Shown one piece after another: positions 1-9,127 of a stretch of DNA of 64,000 nucleotides. The DNA lies in assembly GCF_000829415.1 (NCBI RefSeq), contig NZ_AP014637.1, positions 558,001 through 622,000 on the forward strand, given 5' to 3'. Each line of letters opens with the position of its first letter. The first letter of the stretch is position 1. Source of the DNA: Pseudomonas sp. StFLB209 (GTDB lineage Bacteria; Pseudomonadota; Gammaproteobacteria; Pseudomonadales; Pseudomonadaceae). Under the pieces are notes generated by a model. That model ran no database searches, had not been told where the DNA came from, and was given only the letters and a program-made list of their open reading frames with translations. A program made the position numbers and the translations under genes.

Positions 1-225
1 CGACGCCAGGGCTTTTAAATCCAGCGTGCCGGCCACCGGCACCACCGCCACCAACAGCTCACCTTTTTCACTGCTGGCCAATAGCGTCTTGAACACCCGG
101 GCGGCCTCCAGCCCCAGTTTCTCAACCGCTTCCAGACCGTAAGACGCCGCCTTCGGATCATGCTCATAGCTATGAATCCGGTGTTCGATGCGGTTCTTTT
201 TCAGCAAATCCAGTGCAGGGGTCAT
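1..225 (-). CDS. ybaK: YbaK/EbsC-type Cys-tRNA(Pro) deacylase (5' part only)
   Basis: The first 75 codons of a minus-strand gene that runs off the left edge. The start is an ATG whose complement lies at 223-225. The N-terminus (MTPALDLLKKNRIEHRIHSY, then a HDP-KAASYGLEAVEKLGLE stretch and VFKTLL) is the hallmark of the YbaK family, which removes cysteine wrongly loaded on tRNA-Pro in the cytoplasm. The fragment stays open to base 1, so nothing suggests it is broken. It is divergent from glpF and probably transcribed separately. The active-site lysine region (KTLLASSEKGE) is present; the rest lies outside the window. Confidence 0.88.
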   Translation of the reverse strand, partial: MTPALDLLKKNRIEHRIHSYEHDPKAASYGLEAVEKLGLEAARVFKTLLASSEKGELLVAVVPVAGTLDLKALAS

Positions 226-394
226 GGTCACTCCAGAGCGGTTCAGGGCGAGCGCCACTTTAAGCCAAAAACACAAAAACAGCCGCTGTTACAAATCAAT
301 CTCGCAAGGCTGAAGCCCTGATTTTTCCTACAACATCAGTCGATATTGCACAGGGCATAAACGACAAATGTCAGTCATCGTTCAATTTCGACCT

Positions 395-423
395 TTGACA
401 GCGCAAAACTGTGGCTATATTTT
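395..423 (+). promoter_or_regulatory. Predicted sigma70 promoter of glpFK
   Basis: TTGACA at 395-400 and TATTTT at 418-423 are separated by 17 bases, a near-ideal sigma70 spacing, about 130 bases ahead of the preferred glpF start. The rest of the 226-553 gap shows nothing else convincing. The -10 element lies inside the predicted GlpR operator, which fits repression by blocking polymerase. The promoter is inferred from sequence only. Confidence 0.6.
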
Positions 424-447
424 CATTTGCGAATATTGTCGAACATT
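418..447. promoter_or_regulatory. Predicted GlpR operator before glpF
   Basis: Compared with the GlpR half-site known from E. coli (WATKYTCGWW and its inverse), bases 418-437 match at 17 of 20 positions, and a further half-site (GTCGAACATT, 438-447) follows at once. The site covers the predicted -10 box. glpR itself lies in the same cluster, so autogenous control of glycerol uptake by glycerol 3-phosphate is the simple reading. Binding is inferred. Confidence 0.6.
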
Positions 448-553
448 CAGTTTACGGCATGCGCATCATTTACAAGACTTTACGGGGTCCTGACTTACTC
501 ACTCTTTCGACAAACCACTGCTCTTCATGAGCCAGAACAAGAACGAGGTTTGC

Positions 554-1405
554 ATGACAGTCCAGATACAACAACCCAGCCTGGCCGGCCAATGCACCGC
601 CGAATTTCTCGGCACTGCCCTTATGCTGTTCTTCGGTACCGGTTGTGTGGCAGCGCTCAAGGTGGCGGGTGCCAGCTTTGGTCTTTGGGAAATCAGCATC
701 ATCTGGGGCATGGCGGTCAGCATGGGGATCTACCTGAGTGCCGGCATCTCCGGGGCTCACCTCAATCCCGCCGTCAGCATTGCCCTGAGCCTGTTTGCCG
801 GTTTTGAAAAAAAGAAACTGCCGTTCTACATCGGTGCACAGCTCGCCGGTGCCTTCTGCGGTGCCGGGCTGGTCTACCTGCTGTACATCAGCCTGTTTTT
901 CGACTTCGAAAACGCCCAGCAAATGGTTCGCGGCAGCGCCGAGAGCCTGCAACTGGCGGCGGTGTTCTCGACCTACCCGAACCCGGCAATTTCCACCGGC
1001 CAGGCCTTTCTGGTCGAGGTGGTGATCACCTGTGTGCTGATGGCGGTCATCATGGCGCTGGTCGACGATAACAATGGCCTGCGACGCGGCCCGATGGCGC
1101 CCTTGCTGATCGGCCTGCTGGTGGCGGTGATCGGCAGCGCCATGGGTCCGCTGACCGGCTTCGCGATGAACCCGGCCCGGGATCTGGGGCCCAAGCTGAT
1201 GACATTCTTTGCCGGCTGGGGCGACATCGCCTTTACCGGCGGGCGTGATATTCCGTACTTTCTGGTCCCGTTGTTCGCTCCCATTCTGGGCGCCTGCCTC
1301 GGCGCCGCCGGTTACCGGTTGCTGGTTGCCCGCCATCTGCCAGGCAACGAGCAGCAACAACCAGCCAGCAAGAAGATCAGCGCCAAGGCCCATACGTCTT
1401 CCTGA
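554..1405 (+). CDS. glpF: Glycerol uptake facilitator (aquaglyceroporin)
   Basis: Inner-membrane channel of the MIP family that lets glycerol diffuse into the cell. 283 residues with six hydrophobic segments. Both pore motifs are visible: HLNPAVS with Asn71 and MNPARD with Asn206; the Asp after the second NPA-R is typical of glycerol facilitators rather than water channels. An upstream in-frame ATG at 527 lacks a ribosome binding site, whereas the ATG at 554 follows GAGG at a good distance and starts a protein of family length, so 554 is preferred. It is 28 bases ahead of glpK and probably in one transcript with it, giving uptake followed by trapping as glycerol 3-phosphate. Confidence 0.95.
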   Translation: MTVQIQQPSLAGQCTAEFLGTALMLFFGTGCVAALKVAGASFGLWEISIIWGMAVSMGIYLSAGISGAHLNPAVSIALSLFAGFEKKKLPFYIGAQLAGAFCGAGLVYLLYISLFFDFENAQQMVRGSAESLQLAAVFSTYPNPAISTGQAFLVEVVITCVLMAVIMALVDDNNGLRRGPMAPLLIGLLVAVIGSAMGPLTGFAMNPARDLGPKLMTFFAGWGDIAFTGGRDIPYFLVPLFAPILGACLGAAGYRLLVARHLPGNEQQQPASKKISAKAHTSS

Positions 1406-1433
1406 CCCCATTCACCTGCTCAAGGCAATCGAC

Positions 1434-2939
1434 ATGACTGACGTACAGAACAAGAACTACATCATTGCCCTCGATCAAGGCACCACCAGTTCCAGGGCAA
1501 TCATTCTGGATCGCAACGCCAATGTGGTGAGTTCCGCGCAGATCGAATTCACCCAGCACTATCCGCAGGCCGGCTGGGTCGAGCATGACCCGATGGAGAT
1601 TTACGCTACCCAGAGCGCCTGCATGACCAAAGCGCTGGCCCAGGCTAACCTGCAGGCCTCGCAAGTCGCCGCCATCGGCATCACCAACCAGCGTGAAACC
1701 ACTGTCGTGTGGGAAAAGGACACCGGCCGGCCGATCTACAATGCGGTGGTCTGGCAATGCCGACGCAGCACTGAGATCTGCCAGCAGCTCAAACGTGACG
1801 GCCTGGAAGACTACATCCGCGAGACCACCGGGTTGGTGATCGATCCGTATTTCTCCGGCACCAAACTCAAGTGGATCCTCGACCATGTCGAAGGCAGCCG
1901 GGAGCGGGCGCGCAAGGGTGAGTTGCTGTTCGGCACCGTTGACAGCTGGCTGATCTGGAAGCTCACTGGCGGCGAGGTGCATGTCACCGATTACACCAAC
2001 GCCTCACGGACCATGCTGTTCGATATCCATAATCTGCGCTGGGACCCGCGCATGCTCGAAGTGCTGGATATCCCCGAGCAGATGCTTGCGCAGGTCAAAG
2101 GCTCATCGCACGTCTACGGTCAGACCCGCAGCGGCATCCCCATTGCGGGCATTGCCGGTGATCAGCAGGCCGCACTGTTCGGCCAGATGTGCGTTGAACC
2201 GGGTCAAGCCAAGAACACCTACGGCACCGGTTGCTTCCTGCTGATGAACACCGGCAGCACCGCGGTGCGCTCGACCCATGGCCTGCTGACCACCATCGGC
2301 TGCGGACCGCGCGGCGAGGTGGCCTATGCTCTGGAAGGCGCGGTGTTCAACGGCGGCTCTACCGTACAGTGGCTGCGCGACGAACTGAAAGTGGTCAACG
2401 ATGCACTGGACACCGAGTACTTTGCCAGCAAGGTCAAGGACAGCAACGGGGTCTATCTGGTCCCGGCCTTTACCGGGCTGGGAGCACCGTACTGGGACCC
2501 TTATGCACGCGGCGCGCTGTTCGGCCTGACCCGCGGGGTGAAGATCGACCACATCATCCGCGCCACGCTCGAGTCGATTGCCTTCCAGACCCGCGACGTA
2601 CTCGATGCGATGCAGCAGGATGCCGGCGAACGGCTCAAATCCCTTCGGGTCGACGGCGGCGCGGTCACCAACAATTTCCTGATGCAGTTCCAGGCGGACA
2701 TTCTCGGCACCCACGTTGAACGACCGCACATGCGTGAAAGCACTGCGTTGGGCGCCGCCTTCCTTGCCGGGCTGGCCACCGGTTTCTGGAGCAACCTGGA
2801 CGAACTGCGCGACCGCACCGGTATCGAGCGGGTATTTACCCCCGACATGCCTGACGCCCAGCGCGCCCAGCACTATGCAGGCTGGAAGAAGGCCGTGGAG
2901 CGCACCCGCGACTGGGCGCCACACGACCCAGCTGATTGA
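1434..2939 (+). CDS. glpK: Glycerol kinase
   Basis: Cytoplasmic FGGY-family kinase that phosphorylates glycerol with ATP to sn-glycerol 3-phosphate, trapping what GlpF admits. 501 residues, the normal length. The N-terminal phosphate-binding motif ([11 protein letters not shown]), the glycerol-binding stretch [11 protein letters not shown] and the C-terminal [13 protein letters not shown] are all readable. Start at ATG 1434: a longer open frame begins inside glpF, but homology begins at [19 protein letters not shown] and AAGG lies just upstream. It sits between glpF and glpR in the same orientation. The product is the inducer of GlpR, so the enzyme also sets the signal for the cluster. Confidence 0.97.
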   Translation: MTDVQNKNYIIALDQGTTSSRAIILDRNANVVSSAQIEFTQHYPQAGWVEHDPMEIYATQSACMTKALAQANLQASQVAAIGITNQRETTVVWEKDTGRPIYNAVVWQCRRSTEICQQLKRDGLEDYIRETTGLVIDPYFSGTKLKWILDHVEGSRERARKGELLFGTVDSWLIWKLTGGEVHVTDYTNASRTMLFDIHNLRWDPRMLEVLDIPEQMLAQVKGSSHVYGQTRSGIPIAGIAGDQQAALFGQMCVEPGQAKNTYGTGCFLLMNTGSTAVRSTHGLLTTIGCGPRGEVAYALEGAVFNGGSTVQWLRDELKVVNDALDTEYFASKVKDSNGVYLVPAFTGLGAPYWDPYARGALFGLTRGVKIDHIIRATLESIAFQTRDVLDAMQQDAGERLKSLRVDGGAVTNNFLMQFQADILGTHVERPHMRESTALGAAFLAGLATGFWSNLDELRDRTGIERVFTPDMPDAQRAQHYAGWKKAVERTRDWAPHDPAD

Positions 2940-3020
2940 AGCCACGACAAAGGCGGCTGACAGGCGGGGTACGGCTGGTTCATCATGACGCCATTTGCAC
3001 CAGGCGCCTGAAGGAAAACA

Positions 3021-3776
3021 ATGAACCTGCCTCCCCGCCAGAAACAGACCCTCGAACTGGTCCGCGAACGTGGCTACGTCAGTATCGAGGAACTGGCCAC
3101 TCTGTTCGTCGTCACGCCGCAGACCATTCGCCGTGACATCAACCAATTGGCGGAACTGAACCTGCTGCGCCGCTACCATGGCGGCGCGGCTTATGATTCG
3201 AGTATCGAAAACACCGCCTACGCCATGCGCGCCGACCAGATGCGTGACGAGAAACAGCGCATCGCCGAAGCAGTGGCCGCGCTGATCCCGGATAACGCCT
3301 CGTTGTTTATCAATATCGGCACCACCACCGAAAGCATCGCCCGTGCCCTGCTCAATCACAACAACCTGAAAATCATCACCAACAACCTCCATGTGGCGGC
3401 GACGCTGAGCGCCAAGGATGATTTCGAAGTGCTGGTCGCAGGCGGCAATGTGCGCCGTGACGGCGGTGTGGTCGGCCAGGCCAGTGTCGATTTCATCAGC
3501 CAGTTCAAGGTCGACTTTGCCTTGATCGGCATCAGTGGCATCGATGAAGACGGTAGCCTGCTGGATTTCGACTACCAGGAGGTGCGCGGCTCCCAAGCCA
3601 TGATCGGCAACGCTCGCCAGGTCATCCTCGCCGCAGACTCCAGCAAGTTCGGCCGCAACGCCATGGTCCGCCTCGGGCCGATCAGCCTGATTGATTGCCT
3701 GGTCACCGACCAGGCGCCGGTGCCGGCACTGCATCAGTTGCTCAACCAGCATAAGGTTCGCCTGGAAGTGGTCTGA
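3021..3776 (+). CDS. glpR: DeoR-family glycerol 3-phosphate repressor
   Basis: Transcriptional repressor of the glp genes. 251 residues: an N-terminal DeoR helix-turn-helix (about residues 1-57, with [15 protein letters not shown] as recognition helix region) and a C-terminal sugar-phosphate isomerase-like sensor domain ([14 protein letters not shown], then [17 protein letters not shown]). Start ATG follows AAGGA seven bases upstream. Its gene lies between glpK and glpD, as in other Pseudomonas. Operator-like sequences match before glpF (418-447) and strongly before glpD (3905-3944), so the protein and its targets are all in this window. Glycerol 3-phosphate is the known inducer in the family. 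Confidence 0.95.
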   Translation: MNLPPRQKQTLELVRERGYVSIEELATLFVVTPQTIRRDINQLAELNLLRRYHGGAAYDSSIENTAYAMRADQMRDEKQRIAEAVAALIPDNASLFINIGTTTESIARALLNHNNLKIITNNLHVAATLSAKDDFEVLVAGGNVRRDGGVVGQASVDFISQFKVDFALIGISGIDEDGSLLDFDYQEVRGSQAMIGNARQVILAADSSKFGRNAMVRLGPISLIDCLVTDQAPVPALHQLLNQHKVRLEVV

Positions 3777-3904
3777 GCCTTGTCGTTCGAGCCGGCCGAC
3801 GATTGCCCCATCGGCCGAGCTGATTGTTCGTTTTTGTTCCTTTTTATTTTCAAACCTGGTTATTTCATCAGACCCAACTGGATCATGGCATTTTGTTGCG
3901 CTAT

Positions 3905-3944
3905 TATTTTCGAAAATGAACATAAATGTTCGATTTCAGACTTA
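3905..3944. promoter_or_regulatory. Tandem GlpR operators before glpD
   Basis: Two abutting 20-base sites. Bases 3905-3924 (TATTTTCGAAAATGAACATA) match the E. coli GlpR consensus WATKYTCGWWWWCGARMATW at 19 of 20 positions; bases 3925-3944 match at 17 of 20, with the left half perfect. They end 32 bases before the glpD start, so a bound repressor would block transcription or early elongation. The sites are seen directly; binding is inferred from known GlpR specificity. Confidence 0.78.
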
Positions 3945-3975
3945 GCGCCATCGTCCTGTATCCCGGAGGCCACCC

Positions 3976-5496
3976 ATGACCGACCTGAACGCACCCACTG
4001 CATCGCCCGCCCCGATCTACGATATCGCCGTCATCGGTGGCGGCATCAACGGTGTCGGTATCGCCGCCGATGCCGCGGGCCGCGGCCTGTCGGTGTTGCT
4101 TTGCGAACAGGACGACCTGGCCAGCCACACCTCCTCGGCCAGCAGCAAGCTGATCCACGGCGGGCTGCGGTATCTGGAACACTATGAGTTTCGCCTCGTG
4201 CGTGAGGCGTTGGCCGAACGCGAAGTACTGCTGGGCAAGGCGCCGCATATCGTCAAGCCGATGCGCTTTGTGTTGCCGCACCGTCCGCATCTGCGTCCGA
4301 CGTGGATGATCCGTGCCGGCATGTTCCTCTATGACCACTTGGGCAAACGCGAGAAGCTGCCGGCTTCGCGCAGCCTGCGCTTCGGTGCCGACAGCCCGCT
4401 CAAGCCGGCCATCAAACAGGGTTTCGAATACTCTGACTGCTGGGTCGACGATGCCCGGCTGGTGGTGCTCAATGCCATGGCAGCCCGGGAAAACGGTGCG
4501 CAGATCCATACCCGCACCCGCTGCGTGGACGCCAAACGCATTGACGGGCTATGGCAGGTCAACCTGCAGGACCGGCATGGCAGGAGCTTTTCGATTCACG
4601 CCAGGGCACTGGTCAACGCCGCCGGCCCCTGGGTGGCAAAACTGCTGCGCGAAGACCTCAAGGTGCAATCGCCCTACGGCATTCGGCTGATTCAGGGCAG
4701 CCACTTGATCGTACCGAAGCTCTATGAAGGCGATAACGCGTTCATTCTGCAAAACGAAGACAAACGCATCGTCTTCACCATTCCTTATCTGGATCAGTTC
4801 ACCCTGGTCGGCACCACCGACCGCGAGTACCTGGGTGACCCGGCCAAAGTGAAAATCACCGATGAGGAAACGGACTACATCCTCAAAGTGGCCAATGATC
4901 ATTTCAATCGCCAGTTGAGCCGCGCGGATGTCCTGCATACCTATTCCGGCGTGCGTCCGCTGTGCAACGACGAGTCGGACAATCCGTCGGCCATCACCCG
5001 CGACTATACCCTGGCGCTCAGTGGCGCCAGTGGCGAGGCGCCGGTGCTGTCGGTGTTCGGTGGCAAGCTGACCACTTACCGCAAGTTGGCCGAGTCGGCC
5101 ATGGCGCAACTGGCCCCCTGGTTTACTCAAATGAAACCGGCATGGACCGCCAACGCCCCGCTGCCAGGAGGCGAACAGCCGATCAGCAGCGAGCAGCTGA
5201 TTGCCCGCTTTGACTGGCTGCCCGAACAGATTGCCCGCCGCTGGGCACGCACTTACGGCAGCCGTAGCTGGCAGGTGCTGGACGGCGCGCAGAGCCTGGC
5301 AGATTTGGGTGAACACTTCGGTGCCGGGCTGTATGAACGGGAAGTCGAATACCTGTGCAATCAGGAATGGGTGACCTGCGCTGATGACATTCTGCGCCGG
5401 CGCACCAAGCTGGGCCTGTTCACCACGGCCAGCGAACAAGCCGCGTTAAAAGCGTGGCTGGACGCGCGCTACGCATCGAGCCCTGCCGCAGCCTGA
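3976..5496 (+). CDS. glpD: Aerobic glycerol-3-phosphate dehydrogenase
   Basis: FAD-dependent membrane-associated enzyme that oxidises sn-glycerol 3-phosphate to dihydroxyacetone phosphate and passes electrons to the quinone pool. 506 residues. An N-terminal FAD-binding GxGxxG (IAVIGGGINGVG) is followed by SSASSKLIHGGLRYLE, which is diagnostic of GlpD, and VGTTDREY and SGVRPLCND downstream. The start ATG follows GGAGG by eight bases. Transcribed separately from glpFKR, behind the tandem GlpR operators, with a perfect hairpin just after the stop codon. Confidence 0.96.
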   Translation: MTDLNAPTASPAPIYDIAVIGGGINGVGIAADAAGRGLSVLLCEQDDLASHTSSASSKLIHGGLRYLEHYEFRLVREALAEREVLLGKAPHIVKPMRFVLPHRPHLRPTWMIRAGMFLYDHLGKREKLPASRSLRFGADSPLKPAIKQGFEYSDCWVDDARLVVLNAMAARENGAQIHTRTRCVDAKRIDGLWQVNLQDRHGRSFSIHARALVNAAGPWVAKLLREDLKVQSPYGIRLIQGSHLIVPKLYEGDNAFILQNEDKRIVFTIPYLDQFTLVGTTDREYLGDPAKVKITDEETDYILKVANDHFNRQLSRADVLHTYSGVRPLCNDESDNPSAITRDYTLALSGASGEAPVLSVFGGKLTTYRKLAESAMAQLAPWFTQMKPAWTANAPLPGGEQPISSEQLIARFDWLPEQIARRWARTYGSRSWQVLDGAQSLADLGEHFGAGLYEREVEYLCNQEWVTCADDILRRRTKLGLFTTASEQAALKAWLDARYASSPAAA

Positions 5497-5508
5497 CCCC
5501 TCCCCCCC

Positions 5509-5530
5509 AGGGCTTGCCAGCGCAAGCCCT
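5509..5530. terminator. Hairpin after glpD
   Basis: A perfect 9-base-pair stem (AGGGCTTGC / GCAAGCCCT, 5509-5517 and 5522-5530) with a 4-base loop begins 13 bases after the glpD stop. It lacks a following T-run, so it may terminate poorly or stabilise the 3' end rather than act as a strict intrinsic terminator. Confidence 0.5.
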
Positions 5531-5576
5531 CAGCCGCTCTCTCCCCGACTCGACGGGTCACGCGCCGTGAAAAACA

Positions 5577-5621
5577 TTCGGATTTCCGAACGCGCGCGTT
5601 GTCTGAATTCGGCTTCCCGGA
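5577..5621. promoter_or_regulatory. Two AauR-type upstream activator sites
   Basis: TTCGG-ATTT-CCGAA (5577-5590) is an exact match to the TTCGGNNNNCCGAA element described for AauR control of acidic amino acid uptake in P. putida. A second copy, TTCGG-CTTC-CCGGA (5608-5621), differs at one position of the right arm. The centres are 31 bases apart, about three helical turns, so both would sit on the same DNA face. They lie 77-121 bases upstream of the predicted sigma54 promoter, typical for an enhancer-binding protein whose gene is aauR downstream. Confidence 0.75.
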
Positions 5622-5697
5622 CGTTCAACCACCGTCAAGAAGCCGAAACAATAAATTAATCCCTTTAAAATCAATTGGATAGCCATTCGCCACGGTC

Positions 5698-5713
5698 TGG
5701 CACGACTCATGCT
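5698..5713 (+). promoter_or_regulatory. Predicted sigma54 (-24/-12) promoter of gltIJKL
   Basis: TGGCACG-ACTC-ATGCT matches the sigma54 consensus TGGCACGNNNNTTGCW with a single mismatch and exact GG-to-GC spacing. Transcription would begin near 5725, leaving a leader of about 120 bases before gltI. The activator sites at 5577-5621 and the sigma54 activator AauR support it. The rest of the 5497-5843 gap shows only the hairpin after glpD. Confidence 0.75.
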
Positions 5714-5843
5714 CTACACTCCATGTCGACCGCTTCAACATCCAGGCGCGTGTCTAGCAAGAGGCGCCGTTGAAGCTTTCGTTGAACATATGACTGACGC
5801 CAGATCAGCCGTCCAAATAAAAAATGAAGTCGAGGAATCACTG

Positions 5844-6758
5844 ATGCGTATCGTTCCCCAGTTGTTGGGCGCAGCCATTGCTGCCGCTCTGATCAGTACT
5901 CCAGTCAGCGCCGCTGAACTCACCGGCACACTGAAGAAAATCAAAGACTCCGGCACCATCACTCTCGGTCACCGTGACGCGTCCATTCCGTTCTCTTACA
6001 TCGCGGACGCTTCTGGCAAACCGGTTGGCTACTCCCACGATCTGCAACTGGCCGTCGTTGAAGCGGTCAAGAAGCAGCTCGACGTACCGAACCTGAACGT
6101 CAAGTACAACCTGGTCACCTCGCAGACCCGTATCCCGCTGGTCCAGAACGGCACCGTCGACCTGGAATGCGGTTCGACCACCAACAACGCCGAACGCGCC
6201 CAGCAGGTCGATTTCTCGGTCGGCATCTTCGAGATCGGTACTCGTCTGCTGTCCAAGAAAGATTCCAGCTACAAAGACTTCGATGACCTCAAGGGCAAGA
6301 ACGTGGTGACCACCGCCGGTACCACCTCCGAGCGCATCATCAAAGCCATGAACGCCGACAAGCAGATGGGCATGAACGTCATCTCGGCCAAGGACCACGG
6401 CGAGTCCTTCCAGATGCTCGAATCGGGTCGTGCCGTAGCCTTCATGATGGATGACGCCCTGCTGGCCGGCGAAATGGCCAAGGCCAAGAAGCCAACTGAC
6501 TGGGAAGTCACCGGTACCGCGCAATCCTACGAAATCTACGGCTGCATGGTCCGCAAAGGCGACGAAGCCTTCAAGAAAGCGGTCGATGACGCCATTGTCG
6601 CGCTGTACAAATCCGGCGAGATCAACAAGATCTACGCCAAGTGGTTTGAGTCGCCAATCCCGCCAAAAGGCCTGAACCTGAACTTCCCGATGAGCGATGA
6701 GCTGAAAAAACTGATCGCCGAGCCTAACGACAAGCCAGCCCCGGAAAAAAAGGCCTGA
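5844..6758 (+). CDS. gltI: Periplasmic glutamate/aspartate-binding protein
   Basis: Solute-binding protein (called AatJ in P. putida) that captures acidic amino acids in the periplasm and hands them to GltJKL. 304 residues with a signal peptide (MRIVPQLLG...STPVSA, cleavage before AELTG) and an SBP_bac_3 fold: the LGHRDASIPFSY start, DLECGSTTNNAERA, VVTTAGTTSERI. Start chosen at ATG 5844 because GAGGAA precedes it and the signal peptide begins there; an upstream in-frame ATG at 5709 lies inside the predicted sigma54 -12 element and cannot be used. A strong hairpin separates it from gltJ, probably allowing more binding protein than permease to be made. Confidence 0.95.
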   Translation: MRIVPQLLGAAIAAALISTPVSAAELTGTLKKIKDSGTITLGHRDASIPFSYIADASGKPVGYSHDLQLAVVEAVKKQLDVPNLNVKYNLVTSQTRIPLVQNGTVDLECGSTTNNAERAQQVDFSVGIFEIGTRLLSKKDSSYKDFDDLKGKNVVTTAGTTSERIIKAMNADKQMGMNVISAKDHGESFQMLESGRAVAFMMDDALLAGEMAKAKKPTDWEVTGTAQSYEIYGCMVRKGDEAFKKAVDDAIVALYKSGEINKIYAKWFESPIPPKGLNLNFPMSDELKKLIAEPNDKPAPEKKA

Positions 6759-6773
6759 CCGGTCGCTGACCTT

Positions 6774-6798
6774 CCGGGCGGCCTGCATGGCCGCCCGG
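6774..6798. terminator. Strong hairpin between gltI and gltJ
   Basis: A perfect 10-base-pair GC-rich stem (CCGGGCGGCC / GGCCGCCCGG) with loop TGCAT starts 16 bases after the gltI stop codon. No T-run follows, so partial termination or protection of the gltI message from 3' decay is more likely than full termination. Such hairpins commonly follow binding-protein genes in ABC operons. Confidence 0.6.
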
Positions 6799-6923
6799 GA
6801 CAGCTCATTCACACGCAGCAGCAATGATCCAACGTCAATGGTTGACGTGCATTCGCCTGAAAGGATTCGAGCACCACGCATGCGTGCATCTCGATCGACA
6901 TCGAACAAGAGGGGGAGACCCTG

Positions 6924-7670
6924 ATGAATTACAACTGGGACTGGAGTGTGTTCTTCAAGTCCACGGGCATTGGTGACGAGATCTATCTGGACTGGTTCAT
7001 TTCCGGTCTGGGCTGGACCATCGGCATCGCGCTCGTCGCCTGGATCATCGCACTGACCCTGGGATCGGTGCTGGGGATCATGCGTACGCTGCCCAATCGT
7101 TTCCTGTCGGGCATCGCCACAGCTTATGTGGAAATTTTCCGTAATGTACCGCTGCTCGTGCAGCTGTTCATGTGGTACTTCCTGGTGCCAGACCTGCTGC
7201 CTGAAGGCCTGCAGGAGTGGTACAAGCAAGACCTCAACCCCACCACCTCGGCCTTCATCAGCGTGGTGATCTGCCTGGGTCTGTTCACCGCCGCGCGGGT
7301 CTGTGAACAGGTGCGTACCGGTATCGAAGCGCTGCCGCGTGGCCAGGAATCGGCCGCACGGGCCATGGGTTTCAGGCTGTCGCAGATCTACTGGAACGTC
7401 CTGCTGCCGCAAGCCTACCGGATCATCATTCCGCCGCTCACCTCGGAATTCTTGAACGTGTTCAAGAACTCTTCGGTGGCCTCGCTGATCGGCCTGATGG
7501 AACTGCTGGCGCAAACCAAACAGACCGCCGAGTTCTCGGCCAACCTGTTCGAAGCCTTCACCCTGGCGACCCTGATCTACTTCACTCTGAACATGAGCCT
7601 GATGCTGCTGATGCGCCTGATCGAGAAGAAAGTAGCGGTGCCCGGCCTGATTTCCGTAGGGGGTAAATGA
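6924..7670 (+). CDS. gltJ: Glutamate/aspartate ABC transporter permease GltJ
   Basis: Inner-membrane permease subunit (AatQ in P. putida) of the acidic amino acid importer. 248 residues with several hydrophobic segments and the HisM-type EAA loop (EALPRGQESAARAMGF), which contacts the ATPase. The N-terminus MNYNWDWSVFFKS is typical of GltJ. An excellent GAGGGGGAG ribosome site precedes the ATG. Its stop codon overlaps the gltK start (ATGA), so the two permease subunits are translationally coupled and would be made in equal amounts. Confidence 0.95.
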   Translation: MNYNWDWSVFFKSTGIGDEIYLDWFISGLGWTIGIALVAWIIALTLGSVLGIMRTLPNRFLSGIATAYVEIFRNVPLLVQLFMWYFLVPDLLPEGLQEWYKQDLNPTTSAFISVVICLGLFTAARVCEQVRTGIEALPRGQESAARAMGFRLSQIYWNVLLPQAYRIIIPPLTSEFLNVFKNSSVASLIGLMELLAQTKQTAEFSANLFEAFTLATLIYFTLNMSLMLLMRLIEKKVAVPGLISVGGK

Positions 7671-8335
7671 TGGATTTCAGTGGAATCATCCCTGCCCTGC
7701 CGGGCCTGTGGAACGGCATGCTCATGACCCTGCAACTGATGGCGCTGGGTATCGTCGGCGGTATCGCCCTGGGTACCGTGCTGGCCCTGATGCGACTGGG
7801 CTCGAACAAGATTCTGGCCAATATCGCCGGCGCCTACGTCAACTACTTCCGCTCGATCCCGCTGCTGCTGGTGATCACCTGGTTCTACCTGGCGGTGCCG
7901 TTCGTGCTGCGCTGGATCACCGGCGAAGACACGCCAATCGGTGCGTTCACCTCCTGCGTCATCGCATTCATGATGTTTGAGGCGGCTTACTTCTGTGAAA
8001 TCGTCCGCGCCGGTGTGCAGTCGATCTCCAAGGGGCAGATGGGCGCTGCCAAGGCGCTGGGCATGACCTACGGGCAGATGATGCGCCTGATCATTCTGCC
8101 GCAGGCGTTCCGCAAGATGACCCCGCTGCTGCTGCAGCAGAGCATCATCCTGTTCCAGGACACCTCGCTGGTCTACGCCGTCGGTCTGGTGGACTTCCTC
8201 AATGCTGCCCGCGCCAATGGCGACATTATTGGCCGCGCCAATGAGTTCCTGGTTTTCGCCGGTCTTGTGTACTTCACGATCAGCTTCGCCGCCTCGTTCC
8301 TGGTGAAGCGTCTGCAAAAAAGGTTCGCCGTATGA
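7667..8335 (+). CDS. gltK: Glutamate/aspartate ABC transporter permease GltK
   Basis: Second inner-membrane permease subunit (AatM). 222 residues, multiple membrane segments and an EAA loop ([19 protein letters not shown]). It overlaps gltJ by four bases at its start and gltL by four bases at its end, the usual design for a stoichiometric permease-ATPase set. The start could be the first or second of two adjacent ATG codons (7667 or 7670); the first gives the ATGA overlap. Confidence 0.95.
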   Translation: MMDFSGIIPALPGLWNGMLMTLQLMALGIVGGIALGTVLALMRLGSNKILANIAGAYVNYFRSIPLLLVITWFYLAVPFVLRWITGEDTPIGAFTSCVIAFMMFEAAYFCEIVRAGVQSISKGQMGAAKALGMTYGQMMRLIILPQAFRKMTPLLLQQSIILFQDTSLVYAVGLVDFLNAARANGDIIGRANEFLVFAGLVYFTISFAASFLVKRLQKRFAV

Positions 8336-9066
8336 TTACCATCAAAAATGTTAACAAGTGGTATGGGGATTTCCAGGTTCTGACCGATTGCAGCACCGAC
8401 GTCAAAAAGGGCGAAGTGGTGGTGGTCTGCGGCCCGTCCGGTTCCGGCAAATCGACGCTGATCAAGTGCGTGAACGCCCTGGAGCCATTCCAGAAAGGCG
8501 ACATCGTGGTCGATGGCACCTCCATCGCCGATCCGAAGACCAACCTGCCGAAACTGCGTTCGCGGGTCGGCATGGTGTTCCAGCATTTCGAACTGTTCCC
8601 GCACCTGTCGATTGTCGACAACCTGACCATCGCACAGATCAAGGTATTGGGTCGCAGCAAGGAAGAGGCCACCAAAAAAGGCCTGCAACTGCTTGAGCGC
8701 GTGGGCCTGTCGGCACATGCCAACAAGCACCCTGGGCAACTGTCCGGCGGCCAGCAACAGCGTGTGGCGATTGCCCGGGCGTTGGCCATGGACCCGATCG
8801 TGATGCTGTTCGACGAGCCGACCTCGGCGCTGGACCCGGAAATGGTCAACGAAGTGCTCGACGTGATGGTGCAACTGGCCCACGAAGGCATGACCATGAT
8901 GTGCGTAACCCACGAGATGGGCTTTGCCCGCAAGGTTGCCGACCGGGTGATCTTCATGGACAAAGGCCAGATCATTGAAGACTGCGCCAAGGAAGAGTTC
9001 TTTGGTGACGTGAGCGCACGCTCCGAGCGCACTCAGCAGTTCCTCGCCAAGATCCTGCAACACTAA
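8332..9066 (+). CDS. gltL: Glutamate/aspartate ABC transporter ATPase GltL
   Basis: Cytoplasmic ATPase (AatP) that powers acidic amino acid import. 244 residues. Walker [10 protein letters not shown] at residues 34-42, signature LSGGQ at 137-141, Walker B with Asp161-Glu162 ([13 protein letters not shown]) and the switch histidine in CVTHEMGF are all intact. Its ATG overlaps the gltK stop. The aauS sensor gene follows after about 60 bases, so transport and sensing genes lie in one run. Confidence 0.96.
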   Translation: MITIKNVNKWYGDFQVLTDCSTDVKKGEVVVVCGPSGSGKSTLIKCVNALEPFQKGDIVVDGTSIADPKTNLPKLRSRVGMVFQHFELFPHLSIVDNLTIAQIKVLGRSKEEATKKGLQLLERVGLSAHANKHPGQLSGGQQQRVAIARALAMDPIVMLFDEPTSALDPEMVNEVLDVMVQLAHEGMTMMCVTHEMGFARKVADRVIFMDKGQIIEDCAKEEFFGDVSARSERTQQFLAKILQH

Positions 9067-9127
9067 GCAAAGCCAGCGACCGGCTACCTGTACGCTACGG
9101 GTAGCTGGCCGCGTTGGGACGACTGTG

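Noticed and set aside
527..553. Upstream start for glpF at ATG 527
   Set aside because: No ribosome site; ATG 554 has GAGG and fits family length.
2103..3923. A 606-codon minus-strand open frame opposite glpK and glpR
   Set aside because: Covers the reverse of two intact genes and their gap; no homology seen.
5709..5843. Upstream start for gltI at ATG 5709
   Set aside because: This ATG lies inside the predicted sigma54 -12 element, before transcription begins, and the signal peptide starts at 5844.
9072..9112. Hairpin after gltL as a terminator
   Set aside because: GGCTACC and GGTAGC arms pair only imperfectly and no T-run follows; aauS begins within 60 bases.
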